Counted from the first letter of the stretch, positions 32,397-41,611 are shown. The stretch is DNA of 64,000 nt from JABDQW01 sp942492025 (GCA_942492025.1 CALODJ010000003.1:248001-312000); one strand, 5' to 3'. Notes: generated by a model not told the origin, from the sequence alone. Program-made: numbers and translations.

Positions 32397-34817
32397 ATGA
32401 ACCTACGTACTTCAATTAAACCTTTGACGGCTGCGATAACCACTGCCATTGTGATTACCGCTATGTCGGCTAACGTTACTGCTGTAGTCACTGAGGATAA
32501 TGCCAAGCGCATCAAGCAGGACTATCCGCTGAAATCTATTGACCCAGCGCTGAATACGATGGCAGCGTGGCTAACTCAAACCGCTGGCACCTATGCGCTT
32601 AATCCGGTCAACTTGCGCGGCGGCTTCCATCCCGATCGCGATGACCCGGATGAGAAAGGGGGTGACTACGATGTGGTCTACATCTTCCCCGATGAGGCGA
32701 CCGCGAATGCCTGGTGGAATCCGACAGACCCAGCAACCCCCACGCCTCCGAATAATATCCCGGATTCCGCGGTTGCGTTCATTCACTGGGAACTCGACAA
32801 CGGCAGTGGTTCTTTCCCGGGTGTGATGTCCAAGTCCGATATCGATGGCTTCAAATCGCGTAATTGCGTCATGGCCGCGGGCGACTTTATTCCGCTGCCT
32901 GGTGTCGGCGAAGTCGAGAAGACCTGCAGCAACCCGCAGGGTGCGTCCAAGCGTTTCAAGATGGAAATAATGAAACACGACGTACCGGTCGATCTGGTCT
33001 ACAACGTCGAGTTGGCTCCACTCACCTACACCAACTATGACACGTTGCCCACCTTCGACGGTGTCGAGGAATCCGCCCGTGTCTACCGCATTTTGCAGAA
33101 GTTCCACAACGCGACCGGTCACGACACTGTCGATCTGGCTGGTAATGTTATTACACGCGATGGCGAGCGCATGGTCGGCTTCAGTCTTAAACTCGGTTAC
33201 GGTGTTGGCTCTGCATTTGCGCCTATCCCGGATGCGGCCGGTACCGGTCTCGAGGTAGACAAGATACTCGGCTGGGAGCTGCGCCCGTGTATGCCTGACC
33301 ACTTCCTCGATGTGTTCCGCGACCGTCCGGGCACCGGGACCAACCCGTGCTCGGCATCTTTCGACTCGACCGGCCAGGCCCTGCCTCAGGAAATCTGGCT
33401 CGAAGAGGAATACTCCTCGTTCTCGCCGAAGATGTATTCCACCATCGATGACAAACGCATGCTCGGCATTGGCATCCCCGGCGGTTTCTGGGACAAGCGT
33501 CCTGCCGGGAACTATCCGCCTGCGGTCCAGACCCTGGGTGTGCTCGATAGCGGCACCGCGCCCAGTGATGACCCCGTCTACTGGGACAGCCGCGTCGACG
33601 GCGCGACGCCATTGGCGGGCTACGTCGGTCCGACCACACCGAACTACTTCGATCTCGTGGCCAATCAGTTCGCCGAGTACGATATCACAACACCCCTACC
33701 GCCGACGCCGTACCCGTTCGGTTACCTGATGTGGTACGGCGTGCTGGCCGATGGTGATGTCGGGCAGCTGGCGCAGGGTATCTACGTCGATGAAGACGGT
33801 GACCCGTCAACGGAAGGCGATCTGCTCGCCTGGTGGGACGGCGCGATATTCCGTTGGAGTATCGATGGCCCGGTATTCGACGGTGTGGTCGAGCCGGACC
33901 AGGCGTATTTGCCGGTCGATCCGGAGCTGATCAAGACCTGGGCACTGTATCCGTTGCAGGAAGAGCCCGATCCGGTCACCGGCGAGTTCCCAGAGGGTCC
34001 GCTGTATGAAATCGGCGTGAATGACGACCTCGGTGGCCTGAACATCGACTCCTTCGTCTATCTCGGCCGTAACTACGATGTGGCCACTAACCCGACTTTC
34101 ACGGTACGTCTGCAAACCATGGCGACGAGCACTGCCGGTGTCCTTCCGGGCGATTACGGCAACGAAACCCCGGCCTGGGTGACCAGTCCTGCGCCGGACC
34201 TCGAGTCCTTCATCAGTGCTGATGGCGTCATCAGTATCCAGGAGCCGGCTATTGTGGGTGAAGATCTGGTGATCGTATTGGGTGATACCGATGCTGGCGT
34301 GATCACAGCCAACACGGAGACCGTGACGATCACCAACGACAGCACCGGTGAAACCGAAACGGTTGTATTGGTTGGGGACGCGGTTCTGGATTGGAGGTTC
34401 GAAGGAATCTTGCCGACGGTTATCACGCCTGAGGTCGGTACCAGCAACGATGGCACCTTGAATACCTGGGTGAACCAGCAGGTCACGGTGACCTATCTCG
34501 ATGTAAACACCGGTGTGGATAGCGATGGTGACGGTTTGACGGATACCAATGTTACCAAGACCGACTCGGTGATTATGCAGCCTCCTGAGAACTTTGAGAC
34601 GGAATGTACCGACGGCATCGACAACGATGGTGACGGCTTGATCGACGCTGCAGATCCAGACTGCGAAGTTGTTGATACAGTTTCGAATCTGGTCAGCGAG
34701 GACGGCGGTTTCTGTTCCTACAACCCGAACGGCCGCTTCGATCCCGTGCTGCCTGCACTGGTGTTGATCGGACTGGGCTACCTTGGCTTACGTCGCAAGG
34801 GCCTGACCAGCAAGTAA
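32397..34817 (+). CDS. Large secreted protein with JDVT-CTERM-like sorting tail
   Basis: The product has a signal-peptide-like N-terminus (MNLRTSIKPLTAAITTAIVITAMSANVTA). A mature region of over 700 residues, rich in Asp, Pro and aromatic residues, has no domain I can name. It ends with a calcium-binding-like repeat (CTDGIDNDGDGLIDAADPDC) and a tail with the pattern GGFCSYNPNGRFDP, a hydrophobic helix (LPALVLIGLGYLGL) and a basic end (RRKGLTSK). This Cys-FDP-helix-Arg layout is that of JDVT-CTERM sorting signals. The start could be 32385 (AGGAGG directly before) rather than 32397. The putative processing protease is divergent at 31088-31585. Confidence 0.8.
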   Translation: MNLRTSIKPLTAAITTAIVITAMSANVTAVVTEDNAKRIKQDYPLKSIDPALNTMAAWLTQTAGTYALNPVNLRGGFHPDRDDPDEKGGDYDVVYIFPDEATANAWWNPTDPATPTPPNNIPDSAVAFIHWELDNGSGSFPGVMSKSDIDGFKSRNCVMAAGDFIPLPGVGEVEKTCSNPQGASKRFKMEIMKHDVPVDLVYNVELAPLTYTNYDTLPTFDGVEESARVYRILQKFHNATGHDTVDLAGNVITRDGERMVGFSLKLGYGVGSAFAPIPDAAGTGLEVDKILGWELRPCMPDHFLDVFRDRPGTGTNPCSASFDSTGQALPQEIWLEEEYSSFSPKMYSTIDDKRMLGIGIPGGFWDKRPAGNYPPAVQTLGVLDSGTAPSDDPVYWDSRVDGATPLAGYVGPTTPNYFDLVANQFAEYDITTPLPPTPYPFGYLMWYGVLADGDVGQLAQGIYVDEDGDPSTEGDLLAWWDGAIFRWSIDGPVFDGVVEPDQAYLPVDPELIKTWALYPLQEEPDPVTGEFPEGPLYEIGVNDDLGGLNIDSFVYLGRNYDVATNPTFTVRLQTMATSTAGVLPGDYGNETPAWVTSPAPDLESFISADGVISIQEPAIVGEDLVIVLGDTDAGVITANTETVTITNDSTGETETVVLVGDAVLDWRFEGILPTVITPEVGTSNDGTLNTWVNQQVTVTYLDVNTGVDSDGDGLTDTNVTKTDSVIMQPPENFETECTDGIDNDGDGLIDAADPDCEVVDTVSNLVSEDGGFCSYNPNGRFDPVLPALVLIGLGYLGLRRKGLTSK

Positions 34818-34839
34818 ATCGCTGGTCTGAGCTGCAACA

Positions 34840-34865
34840 CAGTGGCCCACCCCGGTGGGTCACTG
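34840..34865 (+). other. Stem-loop between JDVT-CTERM and lipoprotein genes
   Basis: CAGTGGCCCACC / GGTGGGTCACTG pair with one wobble around a 2-bp centre. No T run follows, so it may stabilise or attenuate the transcript rather than end it. Confidence 0.55.
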
Positions 34866-34895
34866 GCCAAGCCATAAATTTGGAGAAGTATTTCA

Positions 34896-36068
34896 ATGAA
34901 TACAAACAAACTTTCACAATTACTGTCATCGGCAGTGGTGCTGGCCTCGGCGGCTTTCTTTGTCGTCGGCTGCTCCAGTGATGATGATACGATCGCGTTG
35001 CCCGACGACGGTACAGACGTGCCTATTGTGCCTGGGCTCCCTGATGTAGCGCCGCCGCCGCCGACCAGCACGATCAACGGTCTCTGGGTGGGCGATTTCA
35101 GCCGGGAAACCACCCGCGAATCCGTCTCCTACAACGTCAGCCTGTTGTTCAACCGGGTCGTTGCTGAGGACTTTTCGATCAGAGGTGATACCGTTGGTGT
35201 CGCACTCGGCGACGGCCCGTTGAGTAAGGACGCCCTGACGGAACACCCGCACTTCCTGTTCGAGGGCGGCTTTGCGTTCTCGACGGTGTCCGTCACCAAC
35301 ACGGCAGAGCCGGATGATACCGATCTGACCGCGGCGGAGGAAATCGTCTGTGAAGTACCGAACGCGCTGTACCCATCCACCGATGGCGGTGTCTGGGCTA
35401 TCGGTCGATTCGGTACCAGGGGTACCTTCCTGCAGGAGTTCGCCTACGATACCGGCTCGGCAGCAGGACCTGATCAGCGCGGCGCCGGCTGTCTGTACTA
35501 TGCCTTCGATGCAACGACCGGTGTGTCCAAGCTGACCGGTGAAATCCAGTTCGAGGAAGACGGTGCCGGTAAGCTGGTCGTCGACATGACCTATTCGCCC
35601 GAAAACGCCAGGTCCGTTTCGCTCGCGACACTGGGTCTGGTCGGTAGTGACGGCAGTGCGGATGCTGAGTACCATCTGTGGAGCAATGACAACAGCGGTA
35701 CCTCGATGGCCTACACCCGGGAAACGATCGACACTACGACTATGCAGGCTGTTGAGATTAGTGATGTTGCGGCTGCATGCGGCGGGCAACTGAACGTCAA
35801 TCAAGTCGATACGCTGAACCTGTTCACCGTGAATACGATCGGCGCAGTTTCGGAGGATTGTAACGTGTTTATCGATGCGCTTCTCGGGGTTCCCATTCCC
35901 GATGTTGCACTTCCGTTCGAGGGTCTCGGGATCCTGGCTGATGTCAATCTTGATGGTGTGCCGGAGTACTGGCAGCTGATGAAGAGCACAGGAAGCGGTG
36001 CGGGTGTTACCGCCCACGCGCTGTTTAACCAGTTCACCATCACCGACGCAGGAAGCGATTTCGACTAG
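34896..36068 (+). CDS. Secreted lipoprotein of unknown function
   Basis: The 390-residue product has a lipoprotein signal (LSSAVVLASAAFFVVGCSSDD, lipobox VVGC). A short Pro-rich spacer follows, then a beta-rich mature part beginning INGLWVGDFS, with several Cys pairs and repeated Gly-Asp turns. GGAG lies 12 bp before the ATG. It follows the JDVT-CTERM gene by 78 bp with a stem-loop between them, and a strong terminator closes the unit at 36114. Joint regulation and a shared surface role are inferred. No family was recognised. Confidence 0.75.
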   Translation: MNTNKLSQLLSSAVVLASAAFFVVGCSSDDDTIALPDDGTDVPIVPGLPDVAPPPPTSTINGLWVGDFSRETTRESVSYNVSLLFNRVVAEDFSIRGDTVGVALGDGPLSKDALTEHPHFLFEGGFAFSTVSVTNTAEPDDTDLTAAEEIVCEVPNALYPSTDGGVWAIGRFGTRGTFLQEFAYDTGSAAGPDQRGAGCLYYAFDATTGVSKLTGEIQFEEDGAGKLVVDMTYSPENARSVSLATLGLVGSDGSADAEYHLWSNDNSGTSMAYTRETIDTTTMQAVEISDVAAACGGQLNVNQVDTLNLFTVNTIGAVSEDCNVFIDALLGVPIPDVALPFEGLGILADVNLDGVPEYWQLMKSTGSGAGVTAHALFNQFTITDAGSDFD

Positions 36069-36113
36069 TGTGACCGGTGTGAGTTAAAAGACGCTCGCTC
36101 CGAATCGTCGCAT

Positions 36114-36143
36114 AAAAGGGCCTGGCAACAGGCCCTTTTTTTT
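36114..36143 (+). terminator. Rho-independent terminator
   Basis: An 11-bp perfect stem AAAAGGGCCTG / CAGGCCCTTTT with a GCAA tetraloop is followed by more T residues, 45 bp after the lipoprotein stop. Confidence 0.93.
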
Positions 36144-36263
36144 CGACATCGAAAACCGTGATGACGAATACATCAACAAACGCAAAGGATCGTTTTTGCT
36201 GTCTCATACCGTTTCGGTGTGGTGTGTGTACCATTCTGCGCCAGTCTTCCTACAATTGCAGGT

Positions 36264-37136
36264 ATGATGAGGCTTATGTACCGAAGGTCGATATCAACTT
36301 GTTTGTTCGGAAATATACAACAGCGCCTTTTAACCACCATAGGGTGCGCCGTGCGCACCATCGATCAGGCGTTGATCATCGTTTATGGTGCGCACGGCGC
36401 ACCCTACGGTGGTGTCATATGTGTTTTGATGCTGCTGTGCCAGGCCGCATCGGCGCAAGCGAGTATGCCCTCAGCCGACAGTATCGATGAGGATCGTGAA
36501 GCCTCCTGGGCCTACCTGGTCAGGCTGAATAAATTCGAGCATCAGCAGAGCACACGTGACAGTGAGGCCCACGCAGAATGGGGCGGTTTCGTCGTGCTTG
36601 AAACCGATCCGCACGCGTTGTGGCTGACCAGCAAGGGTGCGACAACGGAGGGCGGCACCGAGAGTGCGGAAGTCCGGCTGTTCTACAGCTATACGATAGC
36701 GCCTCACATCGGTGTGCAGCTCGGCTGGAAGCGCGATATTGAACCGAAGCCAGCGAGAGACTGGCTGGGCTTCGGTCTGATCGGCGTATTGCCGTTCAAA
36801 ATTGGTGCCGATGCCAGCCTTTTTGTCGGTGAATCGGATAGCCTGGCGGCGAGGCTGGAAGTTGCCTATGTGTACTGGTTGACGCCCAAATTGTCGTTGA
36901 CGCCCGATATCGAAGCTAACTTTTACCAGAATGCCTATCCGCAGACCGTGGTCGATTCGACTTCATCGGATCTCGATCTCGGTTTGCGTCTGCGCTATTG
37001 GGTCACCGGCAGTTTGGCACCCTATGTGGGGATCACCTGGAAAGGGGATTTCAATAAACCCGGCGATACCAACGAAAACCTGCGTGAAGACAGTAGCGAT
37101 ACGCGTTTGCTGCTGGGTATAAGCGCCTGGTTTTGA
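36264..37136 (+). CDS. copB: CopB-family outer-membrane protein with REPIN in its 5' end
   Basis: The C-terminal ~210 residues match copper resistance protein B (PF05275-type). The matching blocks are ALWLTSKGATTEGGTESAEV, RLFYSYTIAPHIGVQLGW, FVGESDSLAARLEVAY, TPDIEANFYQN and SSDLDLGLRLRYW, ending LLLGISAWF. A signal-peptide-like core (VLMLLCQAASAQA) lies immediately after the REPIN at 36339-36407, which is translated in the same frame with no stop. The nearest downstream ATG (36429) leaves too short a signal peptide. The real start is therefore uncertain: 36264, 36276 or a non-ATG codon. The usual CopA partner is not present. Confidence 0.75.
   Translation: MMRLMYRRSISTCLFGNIQQRLLTTIGCAVRTIDQALIIVYGAHGAPYGGVICVLMLLCQAASAQASMPSADSIDEDREASWAYLVRLNKFEHQQSTRDSEAHAEWGGFVVLETDPHALWLTSKGATTEGGTESAEVRLFYSYTIAPHIGVQLGWKRDIEPKPARDWLGFGLIGVLPFKIGADASLFVGESDSLAARLEVAYVYWLTPKLSLTPDIEANFYQNAYPQTVVDSTSSDLDLGLRLRYWVTGSLAPYVGITWKGDFNKPGDTNENLREDSSDTRLLLGISAWF
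36339..36407. repeat. REPIN, 69 bp, overlapping the copB reading frame
   Basis: ATAG and CTAC feet with intact GGTGCGC/GCGCACC hairpins. The pairing extends outward (ACCACC / GGTGGT) to about 36334-36413. It sits directly before the signal-peptide core of the CopB-like protein. Confidence 0.9.
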
Positions 37137-37182
37137 TCTGTGAGGTCGGTATCGAGCAGGTTTCGCTACACTGGCTCAGCCC

Positions 37183-37252
37183 GTAGGGTGCGCCGTGCGC
37201 ACCAGAACAGCCCAGTAAACTGAAGATTCGCGGTGCGCATGGCGCACCCTAC
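37183..37252. repeat. REPIN, 70-bp type
   Basis: GTAG and CTAC feet; one substitution in the right hairpin. Located between the convergent copB-like and hemH genes. Confidence 0.9.
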
Positions 37253-37375
37253 TGATCGAGATGGATGTTGTCCACGAATAACGCTAATAAAGCAAAGGGG
37301 TTTTTGTTTGAATACGTCATTTGCGTTTTTTGCGTGATTTACGAACTCAAATGCGTTTTCTGGCTTGATCGATTC

Positions 37376-37396
37376 GGTGCGCGCGGCGCACCCTAC
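37376..37396 (-). repeat. Solo REP arm
   Basis: A single right arm (GGTGCGCGCGGCGCACC-CTAC, one base change) without a left partner, 14 bp from the end of hemH. Confidence 0.8.
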
Positions 37397-37409
37397 GATT
37401 TGAGGCGTT

Positions 37410-38516
37410 CTATTTTGTCGCGCCCATAGCCAGCGCCCGTTCGCGTGAATGTTTTTCTTCCACGGCACGTTCGCCCGCATCCCAGTTGGGCATGGTTTCG
37501 GGCCAGCCGAACATGTGCGCGGTGAGTATCTCGCAGATCGCATCGATGTGTTCCGGGCTGGCATTCAAGGCCGGTATGTAGGAAAAGCGGGCGCCACCGG
37601 CGTTGAGAAAAATCTCGCGGTTTTCCATGTCGATTTCTTCCAGTGTTTCCAGGCAATCTGATGAAAAACCGGGGCAGATCACATCAACGCTGGTTACGCC
37701 GCTGGCTGGCAGTTGCTCCAGGGTTTTGTCGCAGTAGGGTTGCAGCCAGGGTTCACGGCCAAAGCGCGACTGAAACACGACCATCCATTCACCTGCGTCC
37801 AGTTCCAGTGCTTCAGCGGCGAGCCGGGCCGTTTTCTGACAGTGGCAAAAATAGGGATCGCCCTGGTCAAAGTAGCGCTGGGGAATGCCGTGAAATGAAA
37901 ACACCAGTTTCTGCGCGCGCGGATTGTTCTCCCAGTGCTGCCGGACACTGTTGGCCAGCGCGCTGATGTATTTCGGATGATCGTGATAGTTGTTGATAAA
38001 ACGCAAGTCGGGCAGCCAGCGCCAGGTTTGCAGCACGTTCGTGACGCCATCGAATACCGAGGCCGTGGTGGTGGCCGAATACTGTGGATACAGCGGCAAT
38101 ATCAGCATGCGGCGTGCCCCCGCGAGGCGTAATGCTTCGAGCCCGCTCTTGATCGACGGATTACCGTAGCGCATGGCCAGATCGACCAGCACATTGCCGC
38201 GGAAACGCTCCTGAATTTTTTTCTCGATCGCCTGCGCCTGCAGTTTGGAGGTTGCGATCAACGGCGAGCCATCCGTGCTCCATACCTTCTGATAAGCGCG
38301 TGCGGACCGGCGTGGGCGCAGACGCAGGATAACGCCGTGCAGAGCCAGCCACCATATCAGGCGCGGCACCTCGACTACACGCGGATCCCAGAGGAACTCG
38401 GCCAGATAGCGGCGTACCGCGGACGGTGTGGGTGCGTCCGGCGAGCCAAGGTTGACCAGCAGGATGCCCAGTTTTTCCTTGGAGCCGTGTTGATAAGTGT
38501 AATCCTGATTTTTCAC
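37410..38516 (-). CDS. hemH: Ferrochelatase
   Basis: Inserts ferrous iron into protoporphyrin IX, the last step of heme b synthesis, needed here for the many cytochromes. The 368-residue protein has the N-terminal GILLVNLGSPDAPTPSAVRRYL, the signature LVFSFHGIPQRYFDQGDPYFCH (metal-ligand His), and the C-terminal block VICPGFSSDCLETLEEI with the conserved Glu and Cys. The start ATG is followed by a somewhat variable 15-residue N-terminus. It is monocistronic and convergent with copB. Confidence 0.97.
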   Translation of the reverse strand: MKNQDYTYQHGSKEKLGILLVNLGSPDAPTPSAVRRYLAEFLWDPRVVEVPRLIWWLALHGVILRLRPRRSARAYQKVWSTDGSPLIATSKLQAQAIEKKIQERFRGNVLVDLAMRYGNPSIKSGLEALRLAGARRMLILPLYPQYSATTTASVFDGVTNVLQTWRWLPDLRFINNYHDHPKYISALANSVRQHWENNPRAQKLVFSFHGIPQRYFDQGDPYFCHCQKTARLAAEALELDAGEWMVVFQSRFGREPWLQPYCDKTLEQLPASGVTSVDVICPGFSSDCLETLEEIDMENREIFLNAGGARFSYIPALNASPEHIDAICEILTAHMFGWPETMPNWDAGERAVEEKHSRERALAMGATK

Positions 38517-38673
38517 CTGGATGCGTGTGTGGTAGTTTAACCAGCTTGCAAGAGTGGCAGATTCGTCCCTTTTCTACAAGTCTGATAATAATAATGGGAC
38601 GATGACTTCATGTGTTACACGAAACGATTTCTGTAATATACTCTCGTTATTTTTGTAAGCGCTGGAGCTGAAC

Positions 38674-39789
38674 ATGCCGACAAGGCTGGCTGTACCCAAA
38701 GAAACAATAACAAACGAACGGCGCATCGCACTGGAACCCGGGGTGGCGAAGAAGCTCATCGATAAGGGTGTCAAAGTCATGATGCAGAAAGGCGCGGCAC
38801 TCGCATCCCATTTCAGTGATGAGGCCTTCGAGGGCGTTGAACTGGTCGAAGATGCATCGGCTCTGTATAAAGAGGCTGATCTGATATTCAAGGTTCAGCC
38901 GCCTACCGCGGACGAGCTGGCGCAGATCAAGGAGGGTGCGGTCATCGTCGGTTTTATGGCGCCGCACAAAAATGCCGATATGATCAAAACGATGTGCGAC
39001 CGGAACATCACCAGCCTGGCGATGGAGCTGGTACCCCGCATCACACGCGCACAATCGATGGATGCGCTGTCTTCTCAGGCCTCACTCGCAGGCTATATGG
39101 GTGTACTCATGGGCGCGCAGCTCGCGTCGGTTTTTTTTCCGATGCTGACCACCGCGGCAGGTACGATTCGCCCTGCCAGGGCGCTGGTGATCGGCGCCGG
39201 TGTTGCCGGCTTGCAGGCGATTGCGACGGCCAAGCGCCTGGGTGCTCGGGTTGAAGCTTTCGATGTGCGTTCTGCGACGCGCGAACAAATCGAATCGCTG
39301 GGTGGCAAGTTCATCGATACTGGCGTCAGTGCGGAAGGCAAGGGCGGCTATGCGCGTGAACTCACGGATGAAGAAAAGCAGCAGCAACAGGCAGTGCTGG
39401 CCAAGCATATTGCCCAGGCTGATGTCATTATCTCCACGGCTGCGATTCCGGGCCGGCCGTCACCGAAGATCATCACCGAAGCCATGGTAAAAGACATGAA
39501 GGTCGGTGCCGTGATCGTTGACCTGGCATCAGAAGGTGGTGGCAACTGCGAACTCACCAGGCCAGGCGAAACCGTTGATTACCAGGGCCGCGTTACGATC
39601 CATGGACCTCTGAATGTGCCCAGTGAATTGCCCGTGCATGCCAGTGAGATGTACGCCAAGAATCTGTTCAACCTGGTGTCGCCGTTTATCACCGAAGCTG
39701 GCGAGCTGGAACTCGATTTTGATGATGACGTCATTGCGGGCTGTTTACTGACGCACGGCGGTGAAGTGAAAGCAGAACAATATAAATAA
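38674..39789 (+). CDS. pntA: NAD(P) transhydrogenase alpha subunit, part 1
   Basis: Proton-translocating transhydrogenase transfers hydride from NADH to NADP+. This 371-residue soluble NAD(H)-binding domain I has RLAVPKETITNERRIALEPG at the N-terminus, the NAD-binding ALVIGAGVAGLQAIATAKRL, and VIVDLASEGGGNCELTRPGE. It ends before the membrane part, so the subunit is split, as in Rhodospirillum-type three-gene operons. GGAGCTGAAC lies just before the ATG. Confidence 0.95.
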   Translation: MPTRLAVPKETITNERRIALEPGVAKKLIDKGVKVMMQKGAALASHFSDEAFEGVELVEDASALYKEADLIFKVQPPTADELAQIKEGAVIVGFMAPHKNADMIKTMCDRNITSLAMELVPRITRAQSMDALSSQASLAGYMGVLMGAQLASVFFPMLTTAAGTIRPARALVIGAGVAGLQAIATAKRLGARVEAFDVRSATREQIESLGGKFIDTGVSAEGKGGYARELTDEEKQQQQAVLAKHIAQADVIISTAAIPGRPSPKIITEAMVKDMKVGAVIVDLASEGGGNCELTRPGETVDYQGRVTIHGPLNVPSELPVHASEMYAKNLFNLVSPFITEAGELELDFDDDVIAGCLLTHGGEVKAEQYK

Positions 39790-39799
39790 TTCAATCACT

Positions 39800-39882
39800 G
39801 TCATTTCGACCTGAAGGAGAAATCTCCAGGGTATGCGCGAAAGTCCTTGAGATTACCCATCGCTTCACGCACTCGGGATGAC
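39800..39882. repeat. GTCATTTCGAC-type interspersed repeat inside pnt operon
   Basis: It starts GTCATTTCGACCTGAAGGAG and ends CTCGGGATGAC, an imperfect inverted pair of 83 bp. It fills most of the gap between the two alpha-subunit genes. Such repeats are widespread in unrelated bacteria. Confidence 0.7.
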
Positions 39883-39920
39883 GATAACACTATAATTCAC
39901 ACGCGTAAGAGAATTTAAAC

Positions 39921-40211
39921 ATGATAGAAGGTTTTACCGCGTTATACATATTCATGCTGTCCGCATTCACCGGTTACGAGGTCATCAGCCGTGTACCGGT
40001 GATATTGCATACACCGCTGATGTCTGGTTCGAATTTTATCCATGGTATCGTACTAGTGGGTGCGATGATTGCGCTGGGCTACGCAGAAGGCACGCTCGAA
40101 CTCGCGATTGGTTTTTTTGCGGTAGCCCTGGGGGCTGGCAACGCGGTCGGTGGTTATGTCGCGACCGTGCGTATGCTTGAGATGTTCAAGAGCAGCAAGG
40201 AGACCAGATAA
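39921..40211 (+). CDS. pntAB: NAD(P) transhydrogenase alpha subunit, part 2
   Basis: The 96-residue membrane piece of the alpha subunit (domain II) has three helices: IEGFTALYIFMLSAFTGYEV, SNFIHGIVLVGAMIALGYA and AIGFFAVALGAGNAVGGYV. SNFIHGIV is the conserved segment before the second helix. Its stop overlaps the pntB start by one base, supporting translational coupling. A repeat separates it from the part 1 gene. Confidence 0.93.
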   Translation: MIEGFTALYIFMLSAFTGYEVISRVPVILHTPLMSGSNFIHGIVLVGAMIALGYAEGTLELAIGFFAVALGAGNAVGGYVATVRMLEMFKSSKETR

Positions 40212-41611
40212 TGATGAGTCTCGCTGTTGATATTACCTATTTCGTCACGGCCTTCATTTTCATCTATGGGCTGAAACAGATGTCTTCGCCGGTAACCGCG
40301 CGTGGCGGTATCGTACTCGCCGGTTTCGCGATGCTGGCGGCCACCGTGATCACCTTTGGTGTGCCGCAGATTCAGTTTGAGCTCAACATCAACATGATAT
40401 TGATGCTGATCGCCATCGCGGTGGGTTCGGCAGTGGCCTACATTTCGGCCAAGCGCGTTGCTATGACCGACATGCCGCAGATGATTGCGATGTATAACGG
40501 TATGGGTGGGGGCGCTGCCGCGGCCATTGCTGCGGTCGAGCTGGTCAAGTTATCCAGCAGTGGTGAAAGCCATGGTCTGGTCGTGCAACTGCTGGCTGTG
40601 TTGGGTGCGGTTATAGGCGCGGTATCTTTCTCCGGATCAGGTGTTGCGTTCGCCAAGCTGCAGGGGTTGATGAAAAAAACCATGCGTCTGCCAATGCATC
40701 AGTTCATTAACCTGGGGCTGTTCGCTGCTGTGTGTGTCCTCGGATTCTGGGTTGCCACCGGCCATCCGGTGAATTTCCAGCATGTGATCTGGTTCTTTGT
40801 ACTGGCGATTGTGCTTGGTGTGATGGTGACTTTGCCGATTGGCGGTGCCGATATGCCGGTCGTGATTTCCCTGTTCAACGCATTGACCGGGCTTGCGGTC
40901 GCATTTGAAGGCTTCGTATTGAATAACGCGGCGATGATTATTGCCGGTACGGTGGTTGGCTCATCCGGTACCTTGCTGACCCAGTTGATGGCCAAGGCGA
41001 TGAACCGTTCGCTGGCCAACGTACTGTTCAGCAGTTTTGGTAGCGACGGTGGGGCTGCGGCGGAAGAAGACATCGAAGGCAGCATGAAGGAAATTCAGGC
41101 CCAGGATGCCGCCATCATGATGGCCTATGCCGATAACGTCATCATCATACCCGGCTACGGGATGGCCGTGGCCCAGGCGCAACACAAGCTCAAGGAAATG
41201 GAAGAGCTGCTGGAGGCGCGTGGTGTAAATGTCAAATATGCCATTCATCCGGTTGCCGGTCGTATGCCGGGGCACATGAACGTGCTGCTGGCCGAGGCCG
41301 GCGTCGAATACGACAAGATCTTTGACCTGGATGAAATCAATCCCGAGTTTCCCCAGGCGGATGTTGCCCTGGTCATCGGTGCCAACGATGTGGTCAACCC
41401 GGTGGCGCGCACCAATCCGGACAGCCCGATCTACGGCATGCCGATACTCGACGCCGATAAAGCGCAGAATGTGATCGTGATCAAGCGCGGACAGGGGGCC
41501 GGTTTCTCAGGTATCGAAAATCACCTGTTCTATGCCGACAACACCCGTATGCTCTACGGTGATGGCCAGAAGGCTGTAGGCGAACTGATTGGCGGTATCA
41601 AGCAGCTGTAA
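40211..41611 (+). CDS. pntB: NAD(P) transhydrogenase beta subunit
   Basis: The 466-residue subunit carries the remaining helices of domain II, with IGGADMPVVISLFNALTGLAVA in the membrane region. The NADP(H)-binding domain III has VIIIPGYGMAVAQAQHKLKE, YAIHPVAGRMPGHMNVLLAEA, and VALVIGANDVVNPVARTNPDSP. Together with the split alpha subunit it forms the proton channel and NADPH-producing site. The ATG overlaps the preceding stop. Confidence 0.96.
   Translation: MMSLAVDITYFVTAFIFIYGLKQMSSPVTARGGIVLAGFAMLAATVITFGVPQIQFELNINMILMLIAIAVGSAVAYISAKRVAMTDMPQMIAMYNGMGGGAAAAIAAVELVKLSSSGESHGLVVQLLAVLGAVIGAVSFSGSGVAFAKLQGLMKKTMRLPMHQFINLGLFAAVCVLGFWVATGHPVNFQHVIWFFVLAIVLGVMVTLPIGGADMPVVISLFNALTGLAVAFEGFVLNNAAMIIAGTVVGSSGTLLTQLMAKAMNRSLANVLFSSFGSDGGAAAEEDIEGSMKEIQAQDAAIMMAYADNVIIIPGYGMAVAQAQHKLKEMEELLEARGVNVKYAIHPVAGRMPGHMNVLLAEAGVEYDKIFDLDEINPEFPQADVALVIGANDVVNPVARTNPDSPIYGMPILDADKAQNVIVIKRGQGAGFSGIENHLFYADNTRMLYGDGQKAVGELIGGIKQL

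Noticed and set aside
32571..33302. Long minus-strand ORF opposite the JDVT-CTERM gene (and similar ones at 34926-36017 and 23544-24194)
   Set aside because: These are shadows created by the GC-rich third-codon positions of the real plus- or minus-strand genes.
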